From the NCBI GenBank assembly GCA_028819675.1, contig JAPPKT010000114.1, positions 1 through 12,559 on the forward strand: 12,559 nt of DNA, in the 5' to 3' direction. Shown one piece after another: positions 1 to 7,271 of the stretch. A program made the position numbers and the translations under genes. The first letter of the stretch is position 1, and every line of letters begins with the position of its first letter. The notes beneath the pieces are model-generated. The model was not told where the DNA came from. It did not search any database and was given only the letters and a program-made list of their open reading frames with translations. This DNA comes from Caldilineaceae bacterium. Lineage in GTDB: Bacteria > Chloroflexota > Anaerolineae > Caldilineales > Caldilineaceae.

Positions 1-44
1 AATATCGACACCCGGTCGATGAGGCATGTTGTTGGGGGGGGCGT

Positions 45-64
45 TGCGGGGGGGAGCCCCCGCA
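45..64. repeat. Perfect GC-rich hairpin, 8-bp stem
   Basis: TGCGGGGG (45-52) and CCCCCGCA (57-64) are perfect reverse complements around a GGAG loop. Neither strand has a T-run after the stem, so a standard intrinsic terminator is not well supported. It could still be a terminator-like or RNA-stabilising element at the end of an upstream gene. It follows a run of eight G at 34-41. Confidence 0.55.
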
Positions 65-103
65 CAAGGGAGGGCCGAATAGGCCCGACCGCCCGGAACT
101 GCA

Positions 104-128
104 GGGGTTAGGGGCTGGGGGCCAGGGG
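104..128 (+). other. Putative G-quadruplex motif
   Basis: Four runs of G (104-107, 111-114, 117-121, 125-128; lengths 4, 4, 5, 4) are separated by loops TTA, CT and CCA. This meets the strictest sequence pattern for a stable intramolecular G-quadruplex on the plus strand. It lies about 120 bases upstream of the candidate promoter and 218 bases upstream of the lipoprotein start. Folding and any regulatory role are inferred. Confidence 0.6.
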
Positions 129-245
129 ATAGAGACGGCGCTACCTCTGACTCAGAGTTGAACGTGAGATGGGTGCGGCTCCGCTGGTACTCAAGGTAGA
201 GGAAAGTTCACCCCCCTTTGGGATGCACCAGCCCGAAAGAGCGAC

Positions 246-275
246 TTGACCGAGTGGCCCCAAATCAAATAGAAT
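246..275 (+). promoter_or_regulatory. Candidate sigma70-type promoter for the plus-strand importer
   Basis: TTGACC (246-251) matches the -35 consensus at five of six positions. TAGAAT (270-275) follows after an 18-base spacer and matches the -10 consensus at five of six. The site lies in a locally AT-rich pocket within GC-rich DNA. Transcription would start near 282 and give a leader of about 65 bases before the ATG at 347. It was called by eye, with no expression evidence. Confidence 0.45.
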
Positions 276-346
276 TATATTGTTCGGGCCTTACCTGCAT
301 CAACGTTTCCAACCCTCAAAACACATAGACAAGAGGAGGCCAAGAG

Positions 347-1954
347 ATGAGAAGGCGAAATATCTCCTTTGCAGCCACGATAATAGGACTAATCGTGATG
401 CTTGCCATGCTTGCCGCCTGTGCTCCTGCTGGCCCGGCGGACAGCGGCGCCGACCAGGCCGCCAGCGCCGATGAGTCGGAAGCAGCCGCGCCGGCCGATG
501 AAGGAGGGCCCAAGTACGGGGGAATCCTCAAGTTTGGCCAAGCGCAGGCGTCAACCGTGATCAACCCTTGGGGCGGACGGCTGCACGGCGCCACCGAGTG
601 GAACATACTCCACCAGATCTATGAAGGACTGCTGTATTGGGATTCGGGATACAACAACAACCCCTCGCTGGCCGAGTCCTGGGAGGCGGTCAGCGAAACC
701 GAATACATCTTCAATCTGCGCAAAGGGGTCCTGTTTCACAACGGGCAGGAGATGACATCGGAAGACGTCGTCTACTCCTTTGAGCACGCGATGGATGAGT
801 CGATTTCCGCCTACGCGGGCTGGCTGTCGCCGGTTGCAAGCGTCGAAGCTACGGACGACTACACAGTTAAGGTGACTCTCAAGGAGCCGTACAGTCCATT
901 CCTTGACGTGATTGGAAGGCCGGCGGTGCTGGTCATGCCTGCGGGCACCTTTGAGAAGGAACCGTTCGAATACATTGGCACGGGGCCTTTCAAATTGAAG
1001 GAGTTTGAGCCGGGCGTCAAGACTGAGCTGGTCAGAAATGAGGACTATTGGGAGGAGGGCGTGCCCTATCTGGACGGCATCAGCATGTCCTATCTGCTCG
1101 ACGACGCGGCCCGTGCGGCAAACCTTTCCTCTGATGCGGTCGATTTCATTATGATGGTGCCCGGCGCGTCCTGGGAATCTCTGACGCAGCAGGAGTACAA
1201 GCTGTTTACCGGCGACACCGGCATCTTCTTCATGTTCACGTTCAACGTGGGGAGGGAGCCGTTCAACGACCCCAACGTGTTGAAGGCGCTGCAGCACCTG
1301 GTTGACAGGCAGGTCATGTGTGATGTCTACACCGCCGGTCGCTGTAATCGCTTCTTCGCAGGCGACCCGCAGCCGCCGACCAGCCAGTACTATACCGGCA
1401 TCGAGTATTTCAAGGAGCCGGACATTGAGAAGGCCAAGGAGTACCTGGCCAATTCCAACTATCCGGACGGTTTCGAAGTGGACCTGAACTTCTACGGGGC
1501 TGCCTCGGATGAAGGCCAGATCGCCGAGATCCTTCAGATCAGCGCGGCCGAACTGGGAATCAAGTTCAATCTGCTGGCCACCGACCATGCGGTCTGGGTG
1601 GAGAAGGTTTACAAGGGTGAGTTCACCGCCGCCCTGCAGGGCCTCTACGCTTCGAGTCCGGACGACATATTCTACGGGATCATGCATCCGGAGGGCGTGT
1701 CACACGGCTTTGCTCCCAACTTTGACATTCCCGAGTACAACGCGCTGGTGGAAGAGGCGCGCAGGGTAACCGACCCCGACCAGCGCCGGGAACTCTATAC
1801 GGAGGCGTTGACCATTGGGTATGAGGCGGGATGGCCTCTCATCTATCTCTTCACCTATGACGATCGTATGGGCATGCACCCGGATGTCATGGACTATCAG
1901 GTAGACGGGCTGGGCACAGTGCGCTTTCTGAAGTACGTTTGGCTGGACAGGTAG
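347..1954 (+). CDS. ABC transporter substrate-binding lipoprotein, family 5 (Dpp/Opp type)
   Basis: This 535-residue protein captures a ligand outside the membrane and delivers it to the permease pair encoded downstream. The N-terminus is a lipoprotein signal peptide: basic MRRR, a hydrophobic stretch (about 8-22) and the lipobox LAAC with the acylated cysteine at residue 25. An Ala/Glu/Ser-rich linker runs to about 54. The family 5 fold then begins at KYGG (57-60); SLAESW (107-112), LRKGVLFHNG (124-133) and TSEDVVYSF (137-145) are hallmark motifs. The length is normal for the family. The start is set by AGAGGAGG at 332-339, 7 bases before the ATG. The gene heads a cluster with two permeases and an SDR. 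The family binds peptides, but also oligosaccharides and nickel, so the ligand is unknown. Family assignment is secure; substrate is not. Confidence 0.93.
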   Translation: MRRRNISFAATIIGLIVMLAMLAACAPAGPADSGADQAASADESEAAAPADEGGPKYGGILKFGQAQASTVINPWGGRLHGATEWNILHQIYEGLLYWDSGYNNNPSLAESWEAVSETEYIFNLRKGVLFHNGQEMTSEDVVYSFEHAMDESISAYAGWLSPVASVEATDDYTVKVTLKEPYSPFLDVIGRPAVLVMPAGTFEKEPFEYIGTGPFKLKEFEPGVKTELVRNEDYWEEGVPYLDGISMSYLLDDAARAANLSSDAVDFIMMVPGASWESLTQQEYKLFTGDTGIFFMFTFNVGREPFNDPNVLKALQHLVDRQVMCDVYTAGRCNRFFAGDPQPPTSQYYTGIEYFKEPDIEKAKEYLANSNYPDGFEVDLNFYGAASDEGQIAEILQISAAELGIKFNLLATDHAVWVEKVYKGEFTAALQGLYASSPDDIFYGIMHPEGVSHGFAPNFDIPEYNALVEEARRVTDPDQRRELYTEALTIGYEAGWPLIYLFTYDDRMGMHPDVMDYQVDGLGTVRFLKYVWLDR

Positions 1955-1972
1955 GGGCATCAGTCACATACA

Positions 1973-2010
1973 GGAGGGCGCGTTCCCCGAATTGGGGATC
2001 GCGTCCTTCC
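1973..2010 (+). repeat. Strong stem-loop between binding-protein and permease genes
   Basis: The outer arms GGAGGGCGCG (1973-1982) and CGCGTCCTTCC (2000-2010) pair along ten positions with one G-U pair and one bulged T. After a two-base internal mismatch on each side, CCCC (1985-1988) pairs with GGGG (1994-1997) around a GAATT loop. The short tail TTTGG gives only a weak T-run. Position, 18 bases after the lipoprotein stop and within a 151-base gap, fits an mRNA-stabilising or partial-terminator hairpin that lowers permease expression relative to the binding protein. Confidence 0.6.
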
Positions 2011-2105
2011 TTTGGCGGCGCGAGGTCGCGGCTGTGCCATGACATGCCTGCCGATATCGCGCCTGACTTCGTAATTCCAAGTTGTGAAAGAGGAGACGAC
2101 GCTAC

Positions 2106-3053
2106 ATGTCGCGATTTCTGGGTCGCCGTCTGATTCGCGCTGTACTGACCGTGTGGGCAGTTGCGACCCTGGTCTTTCTGTTGATGCACGCGCTACCGGG
2201 CGACGTCGTGCTCGTGCTGCTCGACACTGTCGGCGCAGGGTCGCCAGCGGCCGAAAAGATGCGCGAGTTCCTTGGGCTAGACCGGCCACTTTATGTGCAA
2301 TATTTCGACTGGCTGGGGGATATCCTCAGGGGAGACATGGGCAACTCTCTGTTGGGGGGCTACCCGGTCTGGGACCTGGTCAAATCGCGGATTCCGGTGA
2401 CGGTGGAGCTGGCGGCTCTGACGATCCTGTTGGGGCTCTCGATCGCGATTCCACTGGGAATTGTGGCGGCAGCCAGAAACGGTTCGTGGGTTGACCTGCT
2501 GGCGATGCAGTTCGGGCAGCTGGGTATCTCGATACCGAATTTCTGGATTGCCACAATTCTGATTCTGGTGGTGGCGGCGCGGCTGCAGTGGTTGCCGCCG
2601 TCCGGATACAAGCCGATCAGCGACGGCCTGGGGGCGAACCTGCTGCATATGATCATGCCTTCGTTGAGCCTGGCGCTCCCCTTGGCAGCGGTGATGACGC
2701 GCGTTGTGCGCTCGGCGGTTCTTGAGGTACTCAACCGGGACTACATGAGAGTTGCGCACGCCAAGGGGCTCCATCCTCAGCAGGTACTCTGGAGGCATGG
2801 ACTAAGGAATGCGGCGATTCCGATCGTGACCGTAATCGGACTGGAATTGGGCTATCTGCTGGGGGGAACGGTACTGATTGAGGAGATGTTCTTCGTGCCA
2901 GGGCTCGGTCAGTTAACGGTACGCGCGTTGCTTAACCGGGATCTGCCGGTGCTGCAGGGGGTATTGTTGCTGTATTCGACAGCCTTTGTCTTGGTGAATC
3001 TTGTTGTGGACCTGCTCTATGGCCAAATCGATCCACGAATTCGCTACGAATAA
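2106..3053 (+). CDS. ABC transporter permease, DppB/OppB type
   Basis: This 315-residue inner-membrane subunit forms half of the channel of the plus-strand importer. The sequence shows about six membrane segments (near 9-29, 98-121, 133-158, 180-200, 238-258 and 284-305). The N-terminus is typical for the family (RRLIRAVLTVW), followed by LGLDRPLYVQY (56-66) and a GDMGNS motif (76-81). The cytoplasmic EAA-like coupling loop around 212-235 (DYMRVAHAKG) docks on an ATPase. The C-terminus DPRIRYE is the family ending. AGAGGAG (2089-2095) lies 10 bases before the ATG. It pairs with the DppC-like permease that follows 7 bases after its stop, so the two are probably translationally coupled. Confidence 0.94.
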   Translation: MSRFLGRRLIRAVLTVWAVATLVFLLMHALPGDVVLVLLDTVGAGSPAAEKMREFLGLDRPLYVQYFDWLGDILRGDMGNSLLGGYPVWDLVKSRIPVTVELAALTILLGLSIAIPLGIVAAARNGSWVDLLAMQFGQLGISIPNFWIATILILVVAARLQWLPPSGYKPISDGLGANLLHMIMPSLSLALPLAAVMTRVVRSAVLEVLNRDYMRVAHAKGLHPQQVLWRHGLRNAAIPIVTVIGLELGYLLGGTVLIEEMFFVPGLGQLTVRALLNRDLPVLQGVLLLYSTAFVLVNLVVDLLYGQIDPRIRYE

Positions 3054-3060
3054 CGCCGGG

Positions 3061-3924
3061 ATGGAGGGTACGCTGGCGGCGAGAAACCCGCTGCGGAGCT
3101 TCGTGTGGCGGGCACTCCGTCACCGCCTGTTTACGGCCGGCTTTGTCATCACACTGATACTGATCATCACGTCAGTCTTCGCGCCTGTCTTCGCCACCAA
3201 GGACCCATTTGAGGCGGATTTCAGCCAGATGCTTGCCGACCCCAGTCTTGACCATTTCCTGGGCACCGACTATCTGGGGCGGGATCTATACAGCCGGATC
3301 ATCTACGGAGGCCGGTTCAGCCTGCTTGTCGCACTGCTGTCGATGGCGCTGTCCGGCCTGATCGGGCTCTTGCTGGGGATGGCAGCCGGGTACTTGCGAG
3401 GGCCGGTAGAGACCGGCATCATGGCCTTCATCGACCTGATGTTCGCCATTCCGGGCCTGCTGCTGGCCCTGACGATCTCGGTGCTGCTGGGGCCGTCCAC
3501 GCAGAATTTGATCATTGCACTTGCGGTCATCTATGTCCCTATCCTCTGCCGCGTCACGCGCGGCGCGGTGATCGCGGTTTCGCAGCTGCCGTACATCGAG
3601 AGTGCACGGGCAATTGGCGGATCCAGTTGGCGGATTATGATGCTCCACCTGCTGCCGAACGCAGGGGCGCCGGTTATCGTCCAAATCACGATTGGGCTGG
3701 CGTGGACGATACTGAGTGAGGCGGCGCTGACTTTTCTTGGATTCGGTGCGCAACCGCCCGCTCCTTCGTGGGGTGCGATCCTGGCCGGGGGACGCAAGTA
3801 TTTGAATACGCATCCGGAGATGTCGGTGTTCCCGGGCATTGCCATCGCCATCTCTGTTCTCGGCTTCAATCTACTTGGCGACGGACTGCGAGATCTACTT
3901 GATCCTACCTTGCGAGAACGCTGA
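3061..3924 (+). CDS. ABC transporter permease, DppC/OppC type
   Basis: This 287-residue protein is the second membrane half of the plus-strand importer. After a short cytoplasmic N-terminus comes a first membrane helix (about 23-44). A short outer loop leads to the family signature LGTDYLGRDLYSR (67-79), then further helices. The coupling loop is at 178-200 (YIESARAIGG), and the end carries AALTFLGFG (221-229) and LLGDGLRDLLDP (271-282). I chose the ATG at 3061, seven bases after the previous stop. The ATG at 3019 (301 aa) and the TTG at 3001 also read in frame but overlap the upstream gene. None has a clear Shine-Dalgarno sequence, which suggests coupling to the upstream permease. Function is secure; the exact start is not. 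Confidence 0.92.
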   Translation: MEGTLAARNPLRSFVWRALRHRLFTAGFVITLILIITSVFAPVFATKDPFEADFSQMLADPSLDHFLGTDYLGRDLYSRIIYGGRFSLLVALLSMALSGLIGLLLGMAAGYLRGPVETGIMAFIDLMFAIPGLLLALTISVLLGPSTQNLIIALAVIYVPILCRVTRGAVIAVSQLPYIESARAIGGSSWRIMMLHLLPNAGAPVIVQITIGLAWTILSEAALTFLGFGAQPPAPSWGAILAGGRKYLNTHPEMSVFPGIAIAISVLGFNLLGDGLRDLLDPTLRER

Positions 3925-3989
3925 AGCCGCGTATAGGAAGTGAAGAGCTCTCCCTGCCACGCCTTTCATTCGACACTGGAGCGAACACG

Positions 3990-4985
3990 ATGAAGATCCT
4001 TGTTACCGGAGCTACCGGACGCATCGGCAGCCGTCTCGTCGACGAACTCCTGCGGCGGGACCATCAGGTGCGCGCTCTTGTGATGCCTGATGATCCTATG
4101 CGGTCCCGAGTCGAAGTCCCGGGTGTCGAGATTGTGGAGGGGCAGCTTACGGAGCGGGACAGCCTGCGTCCTGCTGTGGAGGACGTTGACGCGGTCTACC
4201 ATCTGGGCGCTCATCTGCCCCAGGGCCGCACGTCAGATGAACTGTTCGATACCAATGTAGTCGGGACGTACAATCTGCTGGAAACGCTCGTGCCTCACGC
4301 AACCCGGATCAAGCGATTCGTCCTGGCCAGCACGGACAACGTCTATTGGAATCCCAACGGGGCACTCTATCTGCCGGTAGACGAAGAGCATCCCCGTATC
4401 AACGACGACCCGTATGGGATGAGCAAGATCCTGTGCGAGGATATGTGCTGGGTCTATATGAGGCGCTGCGGTCTGCCGGTGACGATCCCCCGCTTTGGCG
4501 TAACGCTGGCGTGCGAAGAGCTTCTGGATCCCACTTCAATCTGGGCCGACAAACTCTACCTGCCCGGCTTCCTGAAGCTGCTGAAAGCCAGGCCCAGCTT
4601 GTCAAGCGAGGAGCAGGAGACGGTCGAGAATCTGGAGGACCTTGATGCCCGCGATCCCATGTTGGTGATCGCGCGTGACCCGCAAGGGGTGGCAGGGACC
4701 GAAATGGTGAACGATCCGCGAAATCTGGCCGAGGGGCTGGTTCTGCTGTTGGAGAATGAGATCGCGGTGGGCAAGGTCTTTCATCTGATGGCGGCGCAGC
4801 CTTTCGCCCACGATGAATTGTTGAAGTACATTTCGAAGGTGACCGGCTGGCCCTACGTCGAGGTGACGGTGTCTAAAGTTCTCCACTGGGAGTTGAGCAT
4901 CGCCAAGGCGCGGGCAATGCTGGGGTACAATCCGACCAGGGACGTGTTTCAGATGATTGATGAAGGCTGGGCGATGAAATCCTGA
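3990..4985 (+). CDS. NAD(P)-dependent epimerase/dehydratase, extended SDR family
   Basis: This 331-residue protein is predicted to be a soluble cytoplasmic oxidoreductase or epimerase acting on a sugar or similar carbonyl/hydroxyl substrate. The dinucleotide-binding motif TGATGRIG (6-13; glycines 7, 10, 13) opens a Rossmann fold. VYHLGA (69-74) is the next fold element. STDNVY (114-119) supplies the catalytic Ser/Thr, and YGMSK (142-146) is the YxxxK active site with Tyr142 and Lys146. The length fits extended SDRs. GGAG at 3978-3981 lies 8 bases before the ATG. It follows the permease gene by 65 bases on the same strand and is probably the last gene of the transcript. This suggests that the imported compound, or a product of it, is its substrate, possibly a sugar derivative. 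The exact reaction cannot be inferred. Confidence 0.88.
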   Translation: MKILVTGATGRIGSRLVDELLRRDHQVRALVMPDDPMRSRVEVPGVEIVEGQLTERDSLRPAVEDVDAVYHLGAHLPQGRTSDELFDTNVVGTYNLLETLVPHATRIKRFVLASTDNVYWNPNGALYLPVDEEHPRINDDPYGMSKILCEDMCWVYMRRCGLPVTIPRFGVTLACEELLDPTSIWADKLYLPGFLKLLKARPSLSSEEQETVENLEDLDARDPMLVIARDPQGVAGTEMVNDPRNLAEGLVLLLENEIAVGKVFHLMAAQPFAHDELLKYISKVTGWPYVEVTVSKVLHWELSIAKARAMLGYNPTRDVFQMIDEGWAMKS

Positions 4986-5026
4986 GGGGCTGACCCTCTC
5001 TTGACGGAGGGAACCTCACGCCCCTT
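4984..5026. terminator. Possible terminator in the convergent gap
   Basis: Nested inverted repeats fill the space just after the SDR stop codon. The outer arms are GAGGGGC (4984-4990) and GCCCCTT (5020-5026), with one G-U pair. The inner arms are CCCTC (4994-4998) and GAGGG (5007-5011). An alternative hairpin pairs GAGGG (4984-4988) with CCCTC (4994-4998). There is no clear T-run, so Rho-independent termination is only possible. The location between convergent genes is what makes the call reasonable. Confidence 0.35.
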
Positions 5027-5092
5027 CCTCCTCGATGCAGCACCCCGCATCGAACAGAATAGCCAGACAACAATTCGACACGTGGGTTTCCG

Positions 5093-5113
5093 GACGGCTA
5101 CGAGTGCGCCGTC
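5093..5113 (-). repeat. Inverted repeat across the stop codon of the OppF-type gene
   Basis: GACGGC (5093-5098) and GCCGTC (5108-5113) are perfect 6-bp arms around a 9-base loop, and the stop codon lies within the hairpin. No T-run follows in the minus-strand direction. It might end or protect the minus-strand transcript, or be chance in GC-rich coding DNA. Confidence 0.25.
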
Positions 5114-6141
5114 TGTGGGACGGGTGCGTCCAGGGTGCCGGCGAGGTCCAGTTCGAGGGCGCGGTGGCAGCTTACGGCGTGGCCGGGGGCGACCTCTTCC
5201 AGAACGGGCGTTTGTTCGCGGCAGAGGTCGACGGCGTAGCGGCAGCGGGGGTGGAAGTAGCAGCCGGAAGGCGGGTTGGCGGGGTCGGCTACTTCGCCCT
5301 CGAGGATGATTCGCTGCGAGCGGAGGGTCGGGTCCGGCAGGGGCACTGCGGAGAGCAGGGCTTCGGTGTAGGGGTGTTTGGGAGATTCGAAGAGCTGCTG
5401 CGTTTCGGCGGTCTCGACGACGCGGCCGACATACATGACGGCGACGCGGTCACAGATGTGTTTGACGACGCTGAGGTCGTGGGCCACGAACAGGTAAGTG
5501 AGGCCGAGACGTTCCTGCAAGGCCAGCAGCAGGTTCAGAATCTGCGCCTGCACCGATACGTCGAGCGCGGAAACCGGTTCGTCGGCGACGATCAGGCTCG
5601 GGTTGAGGGCGAGAGCGCGGGCGATACCGATGCGCTGGCGCTGGCCGCCGCTGAAGGCGTGGGGGAAGCGCTGCAGGAATTCGGGCCGCAGGCCCACCAG
5701 GGCGAGCAGCTCCTCCACGCGTTCGATGCGCTGCTGCCGGTCCGCCATCCCGTTCACGAGCAGGGGTTCGCCGATAATGTCGAACAGGGTCATGCGCGGG
5801 TTCAGCGAGGAGAAGGGGTCCTGGAAGATCATCTGCATGTGGCGGCGCAAGGGTTGCAGTTCGTCCCTGGACAGATTGGCGATGTCTGTCATTTCGCCGT
5901 CGTCGACGCGGAAGTGGATTTCTCCGGCCGAAGGTTGCAGCGCACGCACGATACAGCGGGAGGCGGTCGTCTTGCCGCAGCCGCTCTCTCCGACGATGCC
6001 GAAGGTCTCTCCCTTGTAGACGTGGAAGTCAATGCCGTCCACGGCGCGGACCTGGCCCACAGCGCGCTGCAAAAAGCCCTTCCGTATCGGGAAGTATTTT
6101 CTCAGACCTTTGACCTCCAGCAGTACGTTATTGTTTTCCAT
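5098..6141 (-). CDS. ABC transporter ATP-binding protein, OppF/DppF type
   Basis: This 347-residue cytoplasmic ATPase powers the importer together with the OppD-type protein encoded just upstream. All nucleotide-binding motifs are intact: Walker [10 protein letters not shown] (51-59), Q-loop Gln107, signature FSGGQRQ (163-169), Walker B LIVADE (183-188) with catalytic Glu188, D-loop SALD (191-194) and switch His221. The C-terminal oligopeptide-type extension has four cysteines (294, 300, 307, 325) in the spacing known in this family, where related proteins can hold a [4Fe-4S] cluster. [11 protein letters not shown] (253-263) is the OppF-type hinge region. It is the last gene of the minus-strand operon. 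No clear Shine-Dalgarno sequence precedes the ATG; the gap to the preceding gene is 52 bases. Confidence 0.95.
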   Translation of the reverse strand: MENNNVLLEVKGLRKYFPIRKGFLQRAVGQVRAVDGIDFHVYKGETFGIVGESGCGKTTASRCIVRALQPSAGEIHFRVDDGEMTDIANLSRDELQPLRRHMQMIFQDPFSSLNPRMTLFDIIGEPLLVNGMADRQQRIERVEELLALVGLRPEFLQRFPHAFSGGQRQRIGIARALALNPSLIVADEPVSALDVSVQAQILNLLLALQERLGLTYLFVAHDLSVVKHICDRVAVMYVGRVVETAETQQLFESPKHPYTEALLSAVPLPDPTLRSQRIILEGEVADPANPPSGCYFHPRCRYAVDLCREQTPVLEEVAPGHAVSCHRALELDLAGTLDAPVPQTAHS

Positions 6142-6193
6142 ATTGCCAACTGTCTACGGGTTGCAACTGTTAACCGGTCGCCGCATCAGACCG

Positions 6194-7228
6194 TTACGAG
6201 CTGGGTTCCGGTACAGGATGATAGAGGAAACAGCTCACCAGGTGCTCATCTCCTACCGACTGCAGCTCAGGCTCGTGCTTGTCGCAGACGCCCGGGATAA
6301 AGTCCGGGCAGCGGGGATGGAACGGGCAGCCGGAGGGGCGGTTATACGGGTGAGGAATGGTTCCAGTGATGGTGGGCAGATGTACTTTTGGCGTCGAGTG
6401 GATGCTGGGGATCGAGCGCAGCAGAGACTGTGTATAGGGATGCTTTGATTCGCCAAAGACGGTGTCTACAGGGCCTTCCTCCACGACGCGGCCGAGGTAC
6501 ATCACCACCACCTGATCGGCCATCTCGGCGATCACGCCCATGTCGTGGGTGATCAGCATGATTGCCATCCCGTTCTGTTCCTGGAGGGAGCGCAGGAGAT
6601 CGAGAATCTGGGCCTGGGTGGTCACGTCAAGGGCGGTCGTTGGTTCGTCGGCGATGAGAAGCCTCGGGTCGCAGGAGAGTGCGAGCGCGATCAGGGCGCG
6701 CTGACGCAGGCCGCCGCTAAGCTGGAATGGATAGGCGTCAATGGCCCCCTCGGCCCGGGGAATCCCTACCAGGCTGAGCAGTTCGACCGCCAGCTCGCTG
6801 GCTTCCCGCTTGGTGAGTTTGCGGTGCAAGCGGGCGGCGCCGACGATCTGGTTTCCGATCGTGTGAACGGGGCTGAGCGAGGTCATCGGCTCCTGGAAGA
6901 CGAGCGCGATCTCGGCGCCGCGGATTGAACGCATCTCGCTGCTGCTGTCGCCGAGTGAGGTCAGCGCCACCTCCTGTGACTGGCCGTTTTCGGTTTCGCG
7001 GCGCAGCAGGATGTCGCCTTCGATGATGCGGCCTGGACGGGGCACGATGCCGAGAATGGAGAGCGCGGTAACGCTCTTGCCACAGCCGCTCTCACCGACG
7101 ATGCCGAGCGTCTGGCCGAGGTGAACTTCGAAGCTGGCGCCATCCACGGCGCGGACGATGCCCTCGTCAGTGAAGAAGCTCGTTTTCAGATTGCGTACCG
7201 AAAGGATCGGTTGGCGGTCATCTTGCAT
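6194..7228 (-). CDS. ABC transporter ATP-binding protein, OppD/DppD type
   Basis: This 344-residue protein is the second ATPase of the importer, acting as a heterodimer with the OppF-type partner. Walker A GESGCGKS is at 45-52, the Q-loop glutamine at 112, and the signature LSGGLRQ at 170-176, where Leu replaces the usual Gln. Substitution at this position is common in OppD proteins, where LSGGMRQ is typical. Walker B LLIADE is at 190-195 with catalytic Glu195, the D-loop TALD at 198-201 and the switch His at 228. The C-terminal extension carries Cys301, Cys307, Cys315 and Cys333, the same four-cysteine pattern as in the partner. The gene follows the OppC-like permease by 43 bases. Its ATG lacks a recognisable Shine-Dalgarno sequence. 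Confidence 0.95.
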   Translation of the reverse strand: MQDDRQPILSVRNLKTSFFTDEGIVRAVDGASFEVHLGQTLGIVGESGCGKSVTALSILGIVPRPGRIIEGDILLRRETENGQSQEVALTSLGDSSSEMRSIRGAEIALVFQEPMTSLSPVHTIGNQIVGAARLHRKLTKREASELAVELLSLVGIPRAEGAIDAYPFQLSGGLRQRALIALALSCDPRLLIADEPTTALDVTTQAQILDLLRSLQEQNGMAIMLITHDMGVIAEMADQVVVMYLGRVVEEGPVDTVFGESKHPYTQSLLRSIPSIHSTPKVHLPTITGTIPHPYNRPSGCPFHPRCPDFIPGVCDKHEPELQSVGDEHLVSCFLYHPVPEPSS

Positions 7229-7271
7229 GACTTTAGAGGCTGGTGGGGGATATCATTAGAGATTTTTCTTC

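Larger units (their letters stand above)
1..346. other. Non-coding leader region upstream of the plus-strand importer
   Basis: No convincing coding frame is visible in the first 346 bases; the short frame starting at 280 is a shadow of the lipoprotein gene. The stretch holds, in order, a 6-bp inverted repeat (ATCGAC at 4-9 with GTCGAT at 15-20), a run of eight G (34-41), a perfect GC hairpin (45-64), a 5-bp inverted repeat GGGCC/GGCCC (72-76 with 82-86), a G-quadruplex motif (104-128), a near-palindrome CTCTGA-C-TCAGAG (145-157), a 6-bp inverted repeat GCTGGT/ACCAGC (183-188 with 227-232), a candidate promoter (246-275) and the ribosome binding site of the first gene. The left part may be the 3' flank of a gene outside the window. 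Confidence 0.7.

Noticed and set aside
200..215. Segment AGAGGAAAGTTC resembling the conserved core of RNase P RNA
   Set aside because: Only this short stretch matches. The partner conserved region and the approximately 350-400 base length are missing before the lipoprotein gene begins.
551..1687. Minus-strand open frame of 378 codons opposite the first lipoprotein gene
   Set aside because: It is a shadow of a clear family 5 binding protein, with no start signal or recognisable domain.
5035..6300. Plus-strand open frame of 421 codons opposite the OppF-type gene
   Set aside because: The opposite strand encodes an intact ATPase with every motif. The plus translation is Gly/Val/Glu-rich and repetitive in the way of a mirrored codon pattern.
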